NCBI GenBank assembly: GCA_946539765.1
Contig: CAMNHO010000001.1
Location: forward strand, 150,649-214,648
Direction: 5' to 3'
Length of the DNA: 64,000 bases
Origin: UBA4312 sp002394635
GTDB taxonomy: Bacteria > Bacillota_I > Bacilli_A > Erysipelotrichales > Erysipelotrichaceae
A model generated the notes under the pieces. That model was not told where the DNA came from. It saw nothing but the letters and a program-made list of their open reading frames with translations, and did not search any database. This document shows, one piece after another, positions 16,343-25,567 of this stretch. The position numbers and the translations under genes are program-made. How positions within the stretch are numbered: the stretch's first letter is position 1; each line of letters begins with the position of its first letter.

Positions 16343-18778
16343 TTATCCAAGTGTAACTTGAACATTGTATACTTCACAATGATCGGAGAGAGGAACAATA
16401 TTTCCTTGAACCTCCACACCGTTGACAACCATTTTCTTTACCCCTTTTTGTGCCTTTGCACTATTATCTACAGAAATATTATATGTCGCATTTCGATAGA
16501 TCCGCTTGCAGGTAAAGGCTTCCAACGTATCCGGAATACATGGATCAATACGTAATCCATCCAATGTCGGCTGAATTCCCAGGATGTATTGGCTCATGCA
16601 GGTAAAAGTCCATGCCGCTGTTCCGGTCAGCCAGCTGTTCTTTCCTTCACCGTGGGTCGGCGCATCTTTACCAGCGACCATCTGGCAGTAAACATAAGGT
16701 TCTGTCCGATGGATTTCACTGATATCTTCCAGATAAACCGGGCATGTCTTTTTGAAAACAGAGAAAGCGCGGTTTCCATGGCCTAACATGGTTTCTGCAC
16801 ATGCGATCCACGGATTGTTGTGACAGAAGATACCGGCATTTTCTTTATATCCAGGTGGATATGAACTGATTTCGCCTAATTCCACATGGTATCTTTGATA
16901 AGCTGGTTGATTTAATACAATACCGAATTCCGTTTCCAAACGTTTTTCCACGCTCTCCAAAGCTTTGGCAGCTTGTCCGGTCTCTATACCGACACCGGCC
17001 ATAACGCACATTCCTTGTGGTTCAATATAGATTTGTCCTTCTTCGCAAACTTTACTGCCGACAGGATTGGAGTAAGCGTCGTAAGCACGCACGAACCATT
17101 CGCCATCCCATCCGGCATCCAATATCGCTGCTCGCATCTGCTCAACCTGGGCGATTACTTCTTCGGCTTCCTGATCTAAACCAATGTGTTTGCAGATATC
17201 TGCATATTCCAACCCGTATTTTACGAACATGCCGGCGATAAATACACTTTCTGCCACTGGACCTTCGCTAGGTCCTGTAATCTGGAAGCTTTCCCCTGGA
17301 GTTTCAGAGAAGCAGTTAAGATTCAGACAGTCATTCCAGTCAGCTCGTCCGATCAAAGGTAGAGCGTGAGGGCCTTTATGGGTTGCGGTATAGCGGAAGC
17401 TTCGGCGTAAGTGTTCCATTAATGGAGCAGCTTTGGAAGCATCGTTATCGAAATCACACATTTCATCCAGAATGGAGAAATCTCCGGTTTCTCGTAAATA
17501 AGCAGCTGTTCCGGCAATAAGCCAAAGCGGATCATCATTGAATCCACTGCCAACAGCCAGGTTCCCTCTCTTGGTCAATGGCTGGTATTGGTGGTAAGCA
17601 CTACCATCTTCAAATTGCGTATTGGCGATATCTAGAATTCGTTCTCTGGCTCTTTCTGGAATCAGATGGACAAATCCCAGCAGATCCTGACAGGAGTCAC
17701 GGAATCCCATGCCACGTCCCATTCCACTTTCAAAGTAGCTGGCGCTACGAGACATATTAAAGGTTACCATACATTGATATTGATTCCAGATATTAACGAT
17801 CCGATTCAGCTTTTCATCATTGCTGGTAATGGAGTAGGTTGATAAAAGCTGTTCCCAGTAGTTTTTTAATGCATCAAAGGCCGCATCAAAATCTTCATCG
17901 GTGGAAAACAAGTTGACCAAACGGTCAGCCGGTTTTTTATTGATCACATTTAAAGATTCAAATTTTTCTTCATATGGATTTTCACAATAACCAAGAATAA
18001 AGATCGTTGAAACACGTTCCCCTGGTTTTAAATGCAGCCGAATATGGTGGCTTCCGATCGGAGCCCATCCATGAGCGATACTGTTATGGCTCTTACCTTC
18101 TTTAACTGCTTGTGGATTATGTGCACCATTGTAGATGCCGACAAACTCATCTCGGCTTGTATCAAAACCGTCAACTTCTCGATTGCATGCGAACAGGGCA
18201 TAGTGATTCCGGCGTTCGCGATATTCAGTTTTATGATAGATGCAGCTGCCAATTACCTCGACCTCACCAGTAGAGAAGTTTCTTTGGAAATTGGTGGAGT
18301 CATCTTCGGCATTCCATAAACAGAATTCAACATAGCTAAAAAGGTCTAGATCTTTTTCTATATCGGATTCATTGGTAAGGGTGATCCTTGTCAGTTCGCA
18401 AGTTTCATTGACCGGAACAAAGACTTCCTGGTTCGCACGAACCTGATTTTTTGTTCCGGAAATTATGGTATAACCTAATCCATGACGGCAAGTATATGCA
18501 TCCAGTTCTGTCTGTACAGGCTGCCATCCAGGGTTCCAGATGGTCTCTCCATCTTTTATATAATAATAATGCCCATTGGAATCCATCGGACTGTTGTTAT
18601 AGCGATAGCGTGTCAAACGTAACAGTTTTGCATCTTTGTAAAAACAATAGCCTCCGGATGTATTGGAAATCAACCGAAAGAATTCCTGGGATCCTAAATA
18701 ATTGATCCATGGCAATGGAGTTCTAGGAGATTCGATGACATATTCTTTTGCAGTATCGTCGAAATAACCAAATTTCAT
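16343..18778 (-). CDS. Cellobiose phosphorylase (GH94)
   Basis: An 811-residue cytoplasmic glycoside phosphorylase that converts cellobiose and phosphate to glucose 1-phosphate and glucose. The sequence is co-linear with clostridial cellobiose phosphorylase from MKFGYFDD onward. It has LISNTSGGYCFYKDAKL, CRHGLGYT, FNMSRSASYFESGMGRGMGF and the catalytic-loop segment GRADWNDCLNLN, and ends near DGLRIDPCIP. ATG 18778 is chosen because it gives the family N-terminus and length; longer forms have no support. It is divergent to a LacI regulator, and a LacI-type operator sits about 40 bp upstream. Confidence 0.93.
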   Translation of the reverse strand: MKFGYFDDTAKEYVIESPRTPLPWINYLGSQEFFRLISNTSGGYCFYKDAKLLRLTRYRYNNSPMDSNGHYYYIKDGETIWNPGWQPVQTELDAYTCRHGLGYTIISGTKNQVRANQEVFVPVNETCELTRITLTNESDIEKDLDLFSYVEFCLWNAEDDSTNFQRNFSTGEVEVIGSCIYHKTEYRERRNHYALFACNREVDGFDTSRDEFVGIYNGAHNPQAVKEGKSHNSIAHGWAPIGSHHIRLHLKPGERVSTIFILGYCENPYEEKFESLNVINKKPADRLVNLFSTDEDFDAAFDALKNYWEQLLSTYSITSNDEKLNRIVNIWNQYQCMVTFNMSRSASYFESGMGRGMGFRDSCQDLLGFVHLIPERARERILDIANTQFEDGSAYHQYQPLTKRGNLAVGSGFNDDPLWLIAGTAAYLRETGDFSILDEMCDFDNDASKAAPLMEHLRRSFRYTATHKGPHALPLIGRADWNDCLNLNCFSETPGESFQITGPSEGPVAESVFIAGMFVKYGLEYADICKHIGLDQEAEEVIAQVEQMRAAILDAGWDGEWFVRAYDAYSNPVGSKVCEEGQIYIEPQGMCVMAGVGIETGQAAKALESVEKRLETEFGIVLNQPAYQRYHVELGEISSYPPGYKENAGIFCHNNPWIACAETMLGHGNRAFSVFKKTCPVYLEDISEIHRTEPYVYCQMVAGKDAPTHGEGKNSWLTGTAAWTFTCMSQYILGIQPTLDGLRIDPCIPDTLEAFTCKRIYRNATYNISVDNSAKAQKGVKKMVVNGVEVQGNIVPLSDHCEVYNVQVTLG

Positions 18779-18818
18779 AGCGTGTAACCGTCCTTTCATG
18801 ATCCTATAAAGTATAGAT

Positions 18819-18834
18819 ACGAATACGTTTTCGT
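18819..18834 (-). promoter_or_regulatory. LacI-type operator 1 (phosphorylase side)
   Basis: ACGAATACGTTTTCGT on the plus strand is the reverse complement of operator 2 (ACGAAAACGTATTCGT/A). It lies just downstream of a minus-strand promoter TTTACA-17 bp-TAAAAT, so binding would block transcription of the phosphorylase gene. Confidence 0.7.
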
Positions 18835-18903
18835 CACTGTTTATCATTATTTTATACATAGACTTTTCAAATGTAAACAAACAAGTAAAAAAGAGATAAT
18901 AGA

Positions 18904-18920
18904 TTGTGCAATATGCACAA
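18904..18920. promoter_or_regulatory. 17-bp perfect palindrome in the divergent control region
   Basis: TTGTGCA-ATA-TGCACAA, with seven-base arms, sits midway between the two operators. Its sequence is unlike the CG-centred LacI sites, so a second, unidentified regulator is possible. Confidence 0.55.
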
Positions 18921-18951
18921 AAAACGGTATAATTTTTGTGATTTATACAGA

Positions 18952-18980
18952 TTGACTATTAAATGAAAACGCTTTACAAT
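18952..18980 (+). promoter_or_regulatory. Promoter of the lacI-ABC operon with cre-like site
   Basis: -35 TTGACT (18952-18957), 17-bp spacer, -10 TACAAT (18975-18980). ATGAAAACGCTTTAC at 18963-18977, inside the spacer and -10, matches the CcpA cre consensus with one mismatch, so carbon catabolite repression is plausible. Confidence 0.7.
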
Positions 18981-18986
18981 GAAATT

Positions 18987-19002
18987 ACGAAAACGTATTC
19001 GA
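18987..19002 (+). promoter_or_regulatory. LacI-type operator 2 (regulator/transport side)
   Basis: ACGAAAACGTATTCGA, only the last base differing from operator 1 read on the other strand. It begins six bases after the -10 box, a classic repressor position. Confidence 0.72.
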
Positions 19003-19070
19003 AAAGAATTTTTCGGGCATTAGGTCGACTGGCTGGGTAGTAGTCATATCTGTAAAAATGAGGTGAGCTA

Positions 19071-20078
19071 ATGATTACAATTAAAGATATTTCGCGAAAA
19101 TGCGGAGTGTCCCCGGCGACTGTTAGCAAGGCACTGAACGGGTATGGAGATATTAGTGAGCAAACAGCAGAGCTGGTAAGACGAACAGCAAAGGAAATGA
19201 ATTATATTCCGAACATCGCTGCCAGATCGTTGAAAACGAATAACTCTCACAACCTGGGTGTCCTGTTTGTCGATGAGACGATGTGCGGACTGACACATGA
19301 ATACTTCGCAACGATTCTGAATGGTGTAAAGGATGAAGCAGAAAAACTGGGCTATGATATTACATTTTTAAGTCAAAGCCTGGGAAATCAAAAGCTTTCT
19401 TTCCTGGAGCACTGCAGATATCGAAAATGTGATGGCGTTATTATCGCGAGTGTAGATTTCAATAATGAATCGGTCATCGATCTTGTAAAAAGTGAGATTC
19501 CGACAATTACCATTGATTACTCATTCGATAATACAAATTGTGTCATGTCAGACAATGTGGAAGGTGCATACGCTTTGACCAAGTATCTGATCGAGAAAGG
19601 TCACAGACGGATCGCATTTATCCATGGAGAGATGACGTCTGTCACGACGAAGAGACTGTTAGGATTCTATCGGGCCATGAGTGATTACGGAGTGAGCGTT
19701 CGTGATTCTTATGTTGTCGAAGGAAAATACCATGATCCTTTACCTAGCAGGAAGGCGACAAGACAGCTGATGGAAATGAAGGAACCACCGACAGCCATCA
19801 TGTATCCGGATGATTATTCTTATCTGGGCGGCATGGTAGAGCTGGAGAAGATGAAACTTTCAATTCCTGAAGATGTCAGTGTTGTTGGGTATGATGGAAT
19901 TCCGATGTCAAGCATACTAAGACCTAAGCTTACTACTTACTATCAAGACGCAGATAGAATAGGAAGGATGTCAGCCAGAAAACTGATTGATAAAATCGAA
20001 AATAGTAAGACTTGTATTGCCGAGGAAATCAAAGTGTCTGGAAAATTCGCTGAAGGATACAGCGTAAAAACGGTTTAA
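19071..20078 (+). CDS. LacI family transcriptional regulator
   Basis: 335 residues. The N-terminal helix-turn-helix is ITIKDISRKCGVSPATVSKALNGY (hinge helix near NYIPNIAARSLKT), followed by a periplasmic-binding-protein-like effector domain. It probably senses cellobiose or a related sugar and controls both the divergent phosphorylase and its own transport operon through the two 16-bp operators. The binding-protein gene follows after 21 bases. Confidence 0.93.
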   Translation: MITIKDISRKCGVSPATVSKALNGYGDISEQTAELVRRTAKEMNYIPNIAARSLKTNNSHNLGVLFVDETMCGLTHEYFATILNGVKDEAEKLGYDITFLSQSLGNQKLSFLEHCRYRKCDGVIIASVDFNNESVIDLVKSEIPTITIDYSFDNTNCVMSDNVEGAYALTKYLIEKGHRRIAFIHGEMTSVTTKRLLGFYRAMSDYGVSVRDSYVVEGKYHDPLPSRKATRQLMEMKEPPTAIMYPDDYSYLGGMVELEKMKLSIPEDVSVVGYDGIPMSSILRPKLTTYYQDADRIGRMSARKLIDKIENSKTCIAEEIKVSGKFAEGYSVKTV

Positions 20079-20099
20079 TTTTTTATAGGAGGAAACATT

Positions 20100-21494
20100 A
20101 TGAAAAAACGTTTTGCGAACATTCTGCTTGCTGGTGCAATGGGATTATCATTAGTAGCATGTGGAAGCTCTAGCTCTGGTGGAAGTTCTAAAGAGGCAGC
20201 TTCTGACGAAGCAGGAAAAGTATTGAACATTTGGTGTTGGAACGATGAATTCCAGAGCCGTTTCAATGACTACTACCCGGAAGTAAAAGAAGTTTCAGAT
20301 GACAAATCCACAACAACTTTAAATGATGGAACAGTTGTTAAATGGACGATCAATCCAAACGAAGGAAACAACTATCAGGACAAATTGGATGAAGCCTTGC
20401 TGGCACAGGCTGATGCAGCTGCTGATGACAAGATCGATATCTTCCTGGTAGAAGCAGACTACGCATTGAAATACGTAGATTCTGAATACACAATGAATGT
20501 AAAAGATTTAGGATTAACGGATGAAGATATGGCTGAACAGTATCAGTATACAAAAGATATCGTTACAGATGCTGATGGAGCTATTAAGGGAACTACATGG
20601 CAGGCAACACCAGGCTTGTTCGCATACCGTCGTTCTATTGCCAAAGATGTATTAGGAACTGATGATCCAGAAGAAGTACAGGCAGCTTTATCTGACTGGG
20701 ATAAATTTGATGATGTAGCAGCCCAGGCTCATGAAAAAGGATACAAGATGTTATCCGGATATGATGATGCATATCGTACATTCTCTAACAATGTATCAGC
20801 TCCATGGGTAACAGATACGACTGTTACTGTTGACGAAAACATCATGCGTTGGGTTGACCAGACAAAAGAATACACAGAAAACGGATATAACAACAAGACT
20901 TCCTTATGGGATGATGGTTGGGCAAAAGACCAGGGTCCTGATGGAGATGTATTCGGATTCTTCTATTCTACTTGGGGAATCAACTTCACATTGTTAGGAA
21001 ACTCTCTGGAAGATCCAGATGGCGAAGCTAAAGTTGGAAATGGTATCTACGGTGACTACGCAGTTTGTGAAGGTCCAGAATCTTACTACTGGGGTGGTAC
21101 TTGGATTTGTGCAGCTACAGGAACTGACAACGCTGACTTGGTAAAAGATGTAATGTTGAAACTGACTTGCGATAAAGACATCATGAAACAGATTACATTA
21201 GATACTCAGGATTACACAAACAACAAAGCTGCAATGCAGGAAATCGCTGATGATCCAGATTTCGGATCTGACTTCTTAGGTGGACAGAACCATGTTGCAT
21301 TATTCGTTGAAGCCGCTGATAAGATCGATATGAGCAATGCTGGTAAGTATGACCAGGGATGCAACGAAAAATTCCAGGCAGCATTCAAGGATTACTTTGA
21401 TGGAACTGTAGATTTAGATACAGCAAAAGCTAACTTTGAAACAGCTATTAAAGAAATGTATCCAGAATTAACTGAGGTAGTTTGGCCTGAATAA
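20100..21494 (+). CDS. ABC sugar-binding lipoprotein
   Basis: A 464-residue extracellular solute-binding protein of family 1. The signal peptide ends in lipobox LVAC (lipid at Cys21), followed by a Gly/Ser-rich linker. The segments VLNIWCWNDEFQSRF and FGFFYSTWGINF fit oligosaccharide binders. Context with cellobiose phosphorylase points to cellobiose or cello-oligosaccharides. The ribosome site AGGAGG is strong. A hairpin follows and probably lowers downstream expression relative to this gene. Confidence 0.92.
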   Translation: MKKRFANILLAGAMGLSLVACGSSSSGGSSKEAASDEAGKVLNIWCWNDEFQSRFNDYYPEVKEVSDDKSTTTLNDGTVVKWTINPNEGNNYQDKLDEALLAQADAAADDKIDIFLVEADYALKYVDSEYTMNVKDLGLTDEDMAEQYQYTKDIVTDADGAIKGTTWQATPGLFAYRRSIAKDVLGTDDPEEVQAALSDWDKFDDVAAQAHEKGYKMLSGYDDAYRTFSNNVSAPWVTDTTVTVDENIMRWVDQTKEYTENGYNNKTSLWDDGWAKDQGPDGDVFGFFYSTWGINFTLLGNSLEDPDGEAKVGNGIYGDYAVCEGPESYYWGGTWICAATGTDNADLVKDVMLKLTCDKDIMKQITLDTQDYTNNKAAMQEIADDPDFGSDFLGGQNHVALFVEAADKIDMSNAGKYDQGCNEKFQAAFKDYFDGTVDLDTAKANFETAIKEMYPELTEVVWPE

Positions 21495-21514
21495 TCTATA
21501 AAATAGGCAATAAA

Positions 21515-21546
21515 AAGGGGCGGAACACTTTCTGCCCCTTCTTTCT
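21515..21546 (+). terminator. Attenuating hairpin after the binding-protein gene
   Basis: AAGGGGC (21515-21521) and GCCCCTT (21534-21540), then CTTTCT. Its location between binding protein and permease genes is typical of partial terminators that keep binding protein in excess. Confidence 0.75.
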
Positions 21547-21592
21547 ATCTAAAGAGTACCAACAGAGGTAATACTTGAGGGAAGGAGAGAGT

Positions 21593-22564
21593 ATGAATAA
21601 TAAGGCAAATAAAAGTGTCAGCTATGCAAAATGGGGTTATATTTTTATTCTTCCATTCTTCTTAGCCTTTCTGGTTTTCCAGCTGATACCGCTTATTTCA
21701 ACAATCTATTATAGTTTCTTCGAATACTACCGTTCCGGATTGTCCGTTATCGGACCGAACTTTGTGGGTTTGAAAAACTATCAATCTTTATTTCAAAGCG
21801 ATTTCCTGAAATATGCAGGAAATACAATTATTATGTGGCTGGGTGGTTTTATTCCTCAGATTGTCATTTCGTTGATCCTGGCTGCATGGTTTACAGATGT
21901 ACGTTTAAAGATTAAAGGAAAACAATTTTTTAAAGTTGTAATTTATATGCCGAATTTGATCATGGCCAGTGCCTTCGCGATGTTATTCTTCGCATTGTTC
22001 TCTGACAATGGTCCGGTCAACGCCTTTCTGGTATCCGCCGGATTTATCGCTAAGCCATTCCGCTTCTTATCATCCGTGACCGGAACCAGAGGTTTGGTTG
22101 CGTTGATGAACTTTCTGATGTGGTTTGGAAATACGACCATATTGTTAATGGCTGCTGTTATGGGAATCAACCCGGCATTATTTGAAGCAGCTGAGCTGGA
22201 TGGATGTAATCCTACGCAGATCTTCTTCAAGATCACGCTGCCGATGATTCGTCCGATCCTGGTTTATGTTTTGATTACTTCCATGATTGGTGGTTTGCAG
22301 ATGTTCGATGTTCCGCAGATCTTAACAAACGGTAAGGGAAGCCCGAACCGAAGCGCAACGACCTTGATTATGTATTTGAATAATCACTTGTATAGTAAGA
22401 ACTTTGGTATGGCCGGTTCTATTTCCGTGATCTTGTTTATCATCTGCGCTATTTTATGTATTGCCGTTTACTTTACATTAAATGGTGATGATGATAAAGC
22501 TCGTCGAAAGAAAGTAAAAGCAAAAAAAGATAAATCCCGTAACGGGGATAAAGGAAACGTATAG
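21593..22564 (+). CDS. Sugar ABC transporter permease (MalF/UgpA type)
   Basis: A 323-residue membrane protein with six or more helices. The cytoplasmic EAA loop EAAELDGCNPTQIFFKITLPMIRP docks to the ATPase. The C-terminus is strongly basic. ATG 21593 is preferred, preceded by GAAGGAGAG; an in-frame TTG lies 18 bases upstream. It forms the channel with the next gene. Confidence 0.92.
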   Translation: MNNKANKSVSYAKWGYIFILPFFLAFLVFQLIPLISTIYYSFFEYYRSGLSVIGPNFVGLKNYQSLFQSDFLKYAGNTIIMWLGGFIPQIVISLILAAWFTDVRLKIKGKQFFKVVIYMPNLIMASAFAMLFFALFSDNGPVNAFLVSAGFIAKPFRFLSSVTGTRGLVALMNFLMWFGNTTILLMAAVMGINPALFEAAELDGCNPTQIFFKITLPMIRPILVYVLITSMIGGLQMFDVPQILTNGKGSPNRSATTLIMYLNNHLYSKNFGMAGSISVILFIICAILCIAVYFTLNGDDDKARRKKVKAKKDKSRNGDKGNV

Positions 22565-22576
22565 GAGGGACCACTC

Positions 22577-23422
22577 ATGGATAATAAGAAAACATCGAAT
22601 GTGCGTACCGTTATTGCGTACATACTACTGATATTTCTGGCGTTCTTATGTTTGTTCTTCTTCTACATTCTGATTATTAACTCGACGAGAAACCATTTCC
22701 AGATCCAACGAGGGTTCTCTTTCATTCCAGGTTCGTCTTTTATGAAAAATTTGAAGAATGTATTGAAGGATGCCAATATTCCGGTATTGTCCGGAATCAA
22801 AAATTCTTTGATCGTATCCGTTTGCTCGGCCGGTCTGGCAACCTATTTCTCGGCATTGACAGCCTATGGCTTGTATGCTTACGAATTCAAGCTAAAGAAA
22901 CCGGCATTTATCTTCATTATGCTGATCCTGGTCATGCCAACACAGGTTTCTGCTCTGGGTTTCATTCAGTTGATTACGAAGATGAATTTGATGAATACAT
23001 TGATTCCGTTATACCTTCCATCCATTGCCGCACCGTCTGTATTCTATTTCATGCATAGTTACATTCAGTCAAGCTTGCCGATGGAATTAGTGGAGGCTGC
23101 CCGAATCGATGGATGTGGTGAATTTAAAATTTTTAACTCTATCGTATTGCCGATCATGAAACCGGCGATTGCAGTACAGGCAATCTTTACTTTCGTTCAG
23201 TCATGGAACAACTATTTCATTCCGGCTTTGGTTATTTCTTCCAACAACAAGAAGACATTGCCAATTTTGATTGCTTCTTTACGTAGTGCGGATTTCCTGA
23301 AGTTTGATATGGGTAAGGTTTATATGTTGATTACGATTGCAATCGTTCCGATCATTATCGTGTATATCTTGTTATCGAAGTACATCGTTGCCGGGGTTGC
23401 TCTCGGTGGTGTAAAAGAGTAG
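22577..23422 (+). CDS. Sugar ABC transporter permease (MalG/UgpE type)
   Basis: A 281-residue membrane protein with about six helices and the EAA motif VEAARIDGCGEFKIFNSIVLP. It is separated by 12 bases from the partner permease, with AGGAGGGA as ribosome site. It is the second half of the heterodimeric carbohydrate uptake-1 (CUT1) importer channel. Confidence 0.93.
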   Translation: MDNKKTSNVRTVIAYILLIFLAFLCLFFFYILIINSTRNHFQIQRGFSFIPGSSFMKNLKNVLKDANIPVLSGIKNSLIVSVCSAGLATYFSALTAYGLYAYEFKLKKPAFIFIMLILVMPTQVSALGFIQLITKMNLMNTLIPLYLPSIAAPSVFYFMHSYIQSSLPMELVEAARIDGCGEFKIFNSIVLPIMKPAIAVQAIFTFVQSWNNYFIPALVISSNNKKTLPILIASLRSADFLKFDMGKVYMLITIAIVPIIIVYILLSKYIVAGVALGGVKE

Positions 23423-23435
23423 GAGAGGAAATAGT

Positions 23436-24533
23436 ATGGCAGGAATTAGTTTTAAACATGTTGTAAAAACATATGATAACGGCGTAACTGTTATTCCAGA
23501 TTTAAATCTGGATATTAAAGATAAAGAATTCGTTGTCCTGGTCGGACCTTCAGGTTGTGGTAAGTCCACGACCCTGCGTATGATTGCCGGCCTGGAATCC
23601 ATCACAGATGGCGAATTGTACATTGGAGATCAGCTGATCAACTCTGTAGCTCCAAAAGACCGTGATATCGCCATGGTATTCCAGAGTTATGCTCTGTATC
23701 CACATATGACGGTTTATAAGAACATGGCCTTCGCTTTACAGCTGATGAAGACGCCAAAAGAAGAAATCGATCGAAAAGTTCGTGCGGCTGCCAAAATTCT
23801 GGAACTGGAGCCGTATCTGGATCGAAAACCGAAAGCTTTATCCGGAGGACAAAGACAGCGTGTGGCCCTTGGACGAGCCATGGTCCGCGATCCGAAAGTA
23901 TTCTTACTGGATGAACCATTGTCAAATCTGGACGCAAAGCTGCGTACGGAAATGAGAAGCCAGATCAGTAAGCTACATAAAGATCTGCAGACAACATTTG
24001 TATATGTAACCCATGACCAGACAGAAGCAATGACGATGGGAGATCGTATCTGTGTTATGAAGGATGGCGTTATCATGCAGTATGATACGCCTCAGAATCT
24101 CTATAATTATCCGGATAATATGTTTGTTGCCGGATTCATCGGATCACCGCAGATGAACTTTATTGATGCGGTCGTTGAAAAAAGTACAGATGGATACAAT
24201 CTAGTATTTGGCGATACAAAAGTCCCTTGTAATAACGAAGCATTGGCTTCTTATGTTGGAAAGACAGTATGTATGGGAGTCCGTCCGGAAGATCTGCATG
24301 CCGAAAGTAACTATATTTCAAAAGAGGATTCTCCATTGATGGATGCGTACATTGATCTGGATGAAATGATGGGTTCGGAAATCTATCTGTATCTGACCTA
24401 TGCAGGACAGAAGCTGATTGCCCGCGTTCCAAGTCGTGTCAACGCAAAAGCAGATGAGAATATTGAATTAGCGATCGATACCAAGAAGATTCACGTATTC
24501 GATAAAGAAACGCAGCAAATTATTTGTCGCTAG
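23436..24533 (+). CDS. Sugar ABC transporter ATPase (MsmX/UgpC type)
   Basis: 365 residues. Walker A is GPSGCGKST, the Q-loop is VFQSYALYPHMTV, the signature is LSGGQRQRVALGRAMV, and Walker B is VFLLDEPLSNLDAKLR. The H-loop is YVTHDQTEAMTMGD. A C-terminal MalK-like TOBE/OB regulatory domain (about 240-365) follows. Many Firmicutes share one orphan ATPase among importers; here the ATPase is encoded inside the operon. Confidence 0.95.
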   Translation: MAGISFKHVVKTYDNGVTVIPDLNLDIKDKEFVVLVGPSGCGKSTTLRMIAGLESITDGELYIGDQLINSVAPKDRDIAMVFQSYALYPHMTVYKNMAFALQLMKTPKEEIDRKVRAAAKILELEPYLDRKPKALSGGQRQRVALGRAMVRDPKVFLLDEPLSNLDAKLRTEMRSQISKLHKDLQTTFVYVTHDQTEAMTMGDRICVMKDGVIMQYDTPQNLYNYPDNMFVAGFIGSPQMNFIDAVVEKSTDGYNLVFGDTKVPCNNEALASYVGKTVCMGVRPEDLHAESNYISKEDSPLMDAYIDLDEMMGSEIYLYLTYAGQKLIARVPSRVNAKADENIELAIDTKKIHVFDKETQQIICR

Positions 24534-24542
24534 GTATTCTTT

Positions 24543-25556
24543 ATGACAGAAGTGAAACGATCGGAAGGTAAATTCGGAAAGCAGTATTTTGAAATCAGCA
24601 ATGAAAATTTACGTTTAAAAGTATGTAATCTTGGATGTCATATCATGGAATTATATACAAAAGATCGAAACGGAAATTTGGAAGATATTGTATTGGGCTA
24701 TCGCGATGTAGAACAGTGTCACACCGATCTAAATTGTGTGGGATCGGTAGTGGGACGGGTGGCTAACCGCATAGCCTCTGCTTCTTTTCAACTGAATGGA
24801 ATCACATACGAGCTGGTAAAAAACGATGGTAACAACAGTCTGCATGGCGGTGATATCGGATTCAACCAAAAATTATTTGAAAGTCACATCATTCATAACG
24901 GAGTCACCTTTACGTATGTATCACCGGATGGAGAGCAAGGGTTTCCGGGCACATTGACATTAACGGTAACGTATGAGATTGTTAATGCAGAAGTGCGCAT
25001 CCGCTATTTTGCGACAACGGATGCGGATACCTTGATCAATGTAACCAACCATGCGTACTTTAATTTATCTGCCGGGAAGCAGAAAATATATGATCATCGT
25101 ATTCGTATTGCAGCAGATCGGATTGCTTGTATTAGTGAGAACGGATTACCGGAGGGTGAATTTCTGGATGTGACAAATACACCGTTTGATTTTGTACAAT
25201 TTCATACAATTGGAGAAAGGATCCATGATGATCATATTCAATTGAAAAGAGCCAACGGATATGATCACGGTTTTCTGTTAAATAAGAAAAAGGACCAGAT
25301 TTATTTAGAGGATGATCTGAGCGGACGTCGGTTAGTCATTTCGACGGATATGCCGGTTGTACAGATGTATACCGCAAATTATTTAAACGGTACCATAGGT
25401 AAGGAAGGAAAAGTGTATGAAGACCGGGATGGGGTAGCTCTGGAAACACAGTTTTTATCTAACTCCATTCATTATGAAAAGGATTCACCGACAGTTTTAA
25501 GAAAAAATAAAACGTTTCATTCGCAAACCGTATTACGATTTGAAACATTTGAATGA
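24543..25556 (+). CDS. galM: Aldose 1-epimerase
   Basis: A 337-residue galactose mutarotase family enzyme that interconverts alpha and beta anomers of hexoses. Typical segments are GSVVGRVANRIASASFQLNG, LHGGDIGFNQKLFE and LINVTNHAYFNLS (catalytic His in NHAYFNL). In this operon it would supply the right anomer of glucose released from cellobiose to the downstream kinase. It starts ten bases after the ATPase gene. Confidence 0.92.
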   Translation: MTEVKRSEGKFGKQYFEISNENLRLKVCNLGCHIMELYTKDRNGNLEDIVLGYRDVEQCHTDLNCVGSVVGRVANRIASASFQLNGITYELVKNDGNNSLHGGDIGFNQKLFESHIIHNGVTFTYVSPDGEQGFPGTLTLTVTYEIVNAEVRIRYFATTDADTLINVTNHAYFNLSAGKQKIYDHRIRIAADRIACISENGLPEGEFLDVTNTPFDFVQFHTIGERIHDDHIQLKRANGYDHGFLLNKKKDQIYLEDDLSGRRLVISTDMPVVQMYTANYLNGTIGKEGKVYEDRDGVALETQFLSNSIHYEKDSPTVLRKNKTFHSQTVLRFETFE

Positions 25557-25567
25557 AGGGAGTACAA

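Noticed and set aside
18904..18920. Rex binding site
   Set aside because: It shares TTGTG/CACAA half-sites, but the spacer is seven bases instead of eight and the TTGTGAA-N4-TTCACAA pattern is not met.
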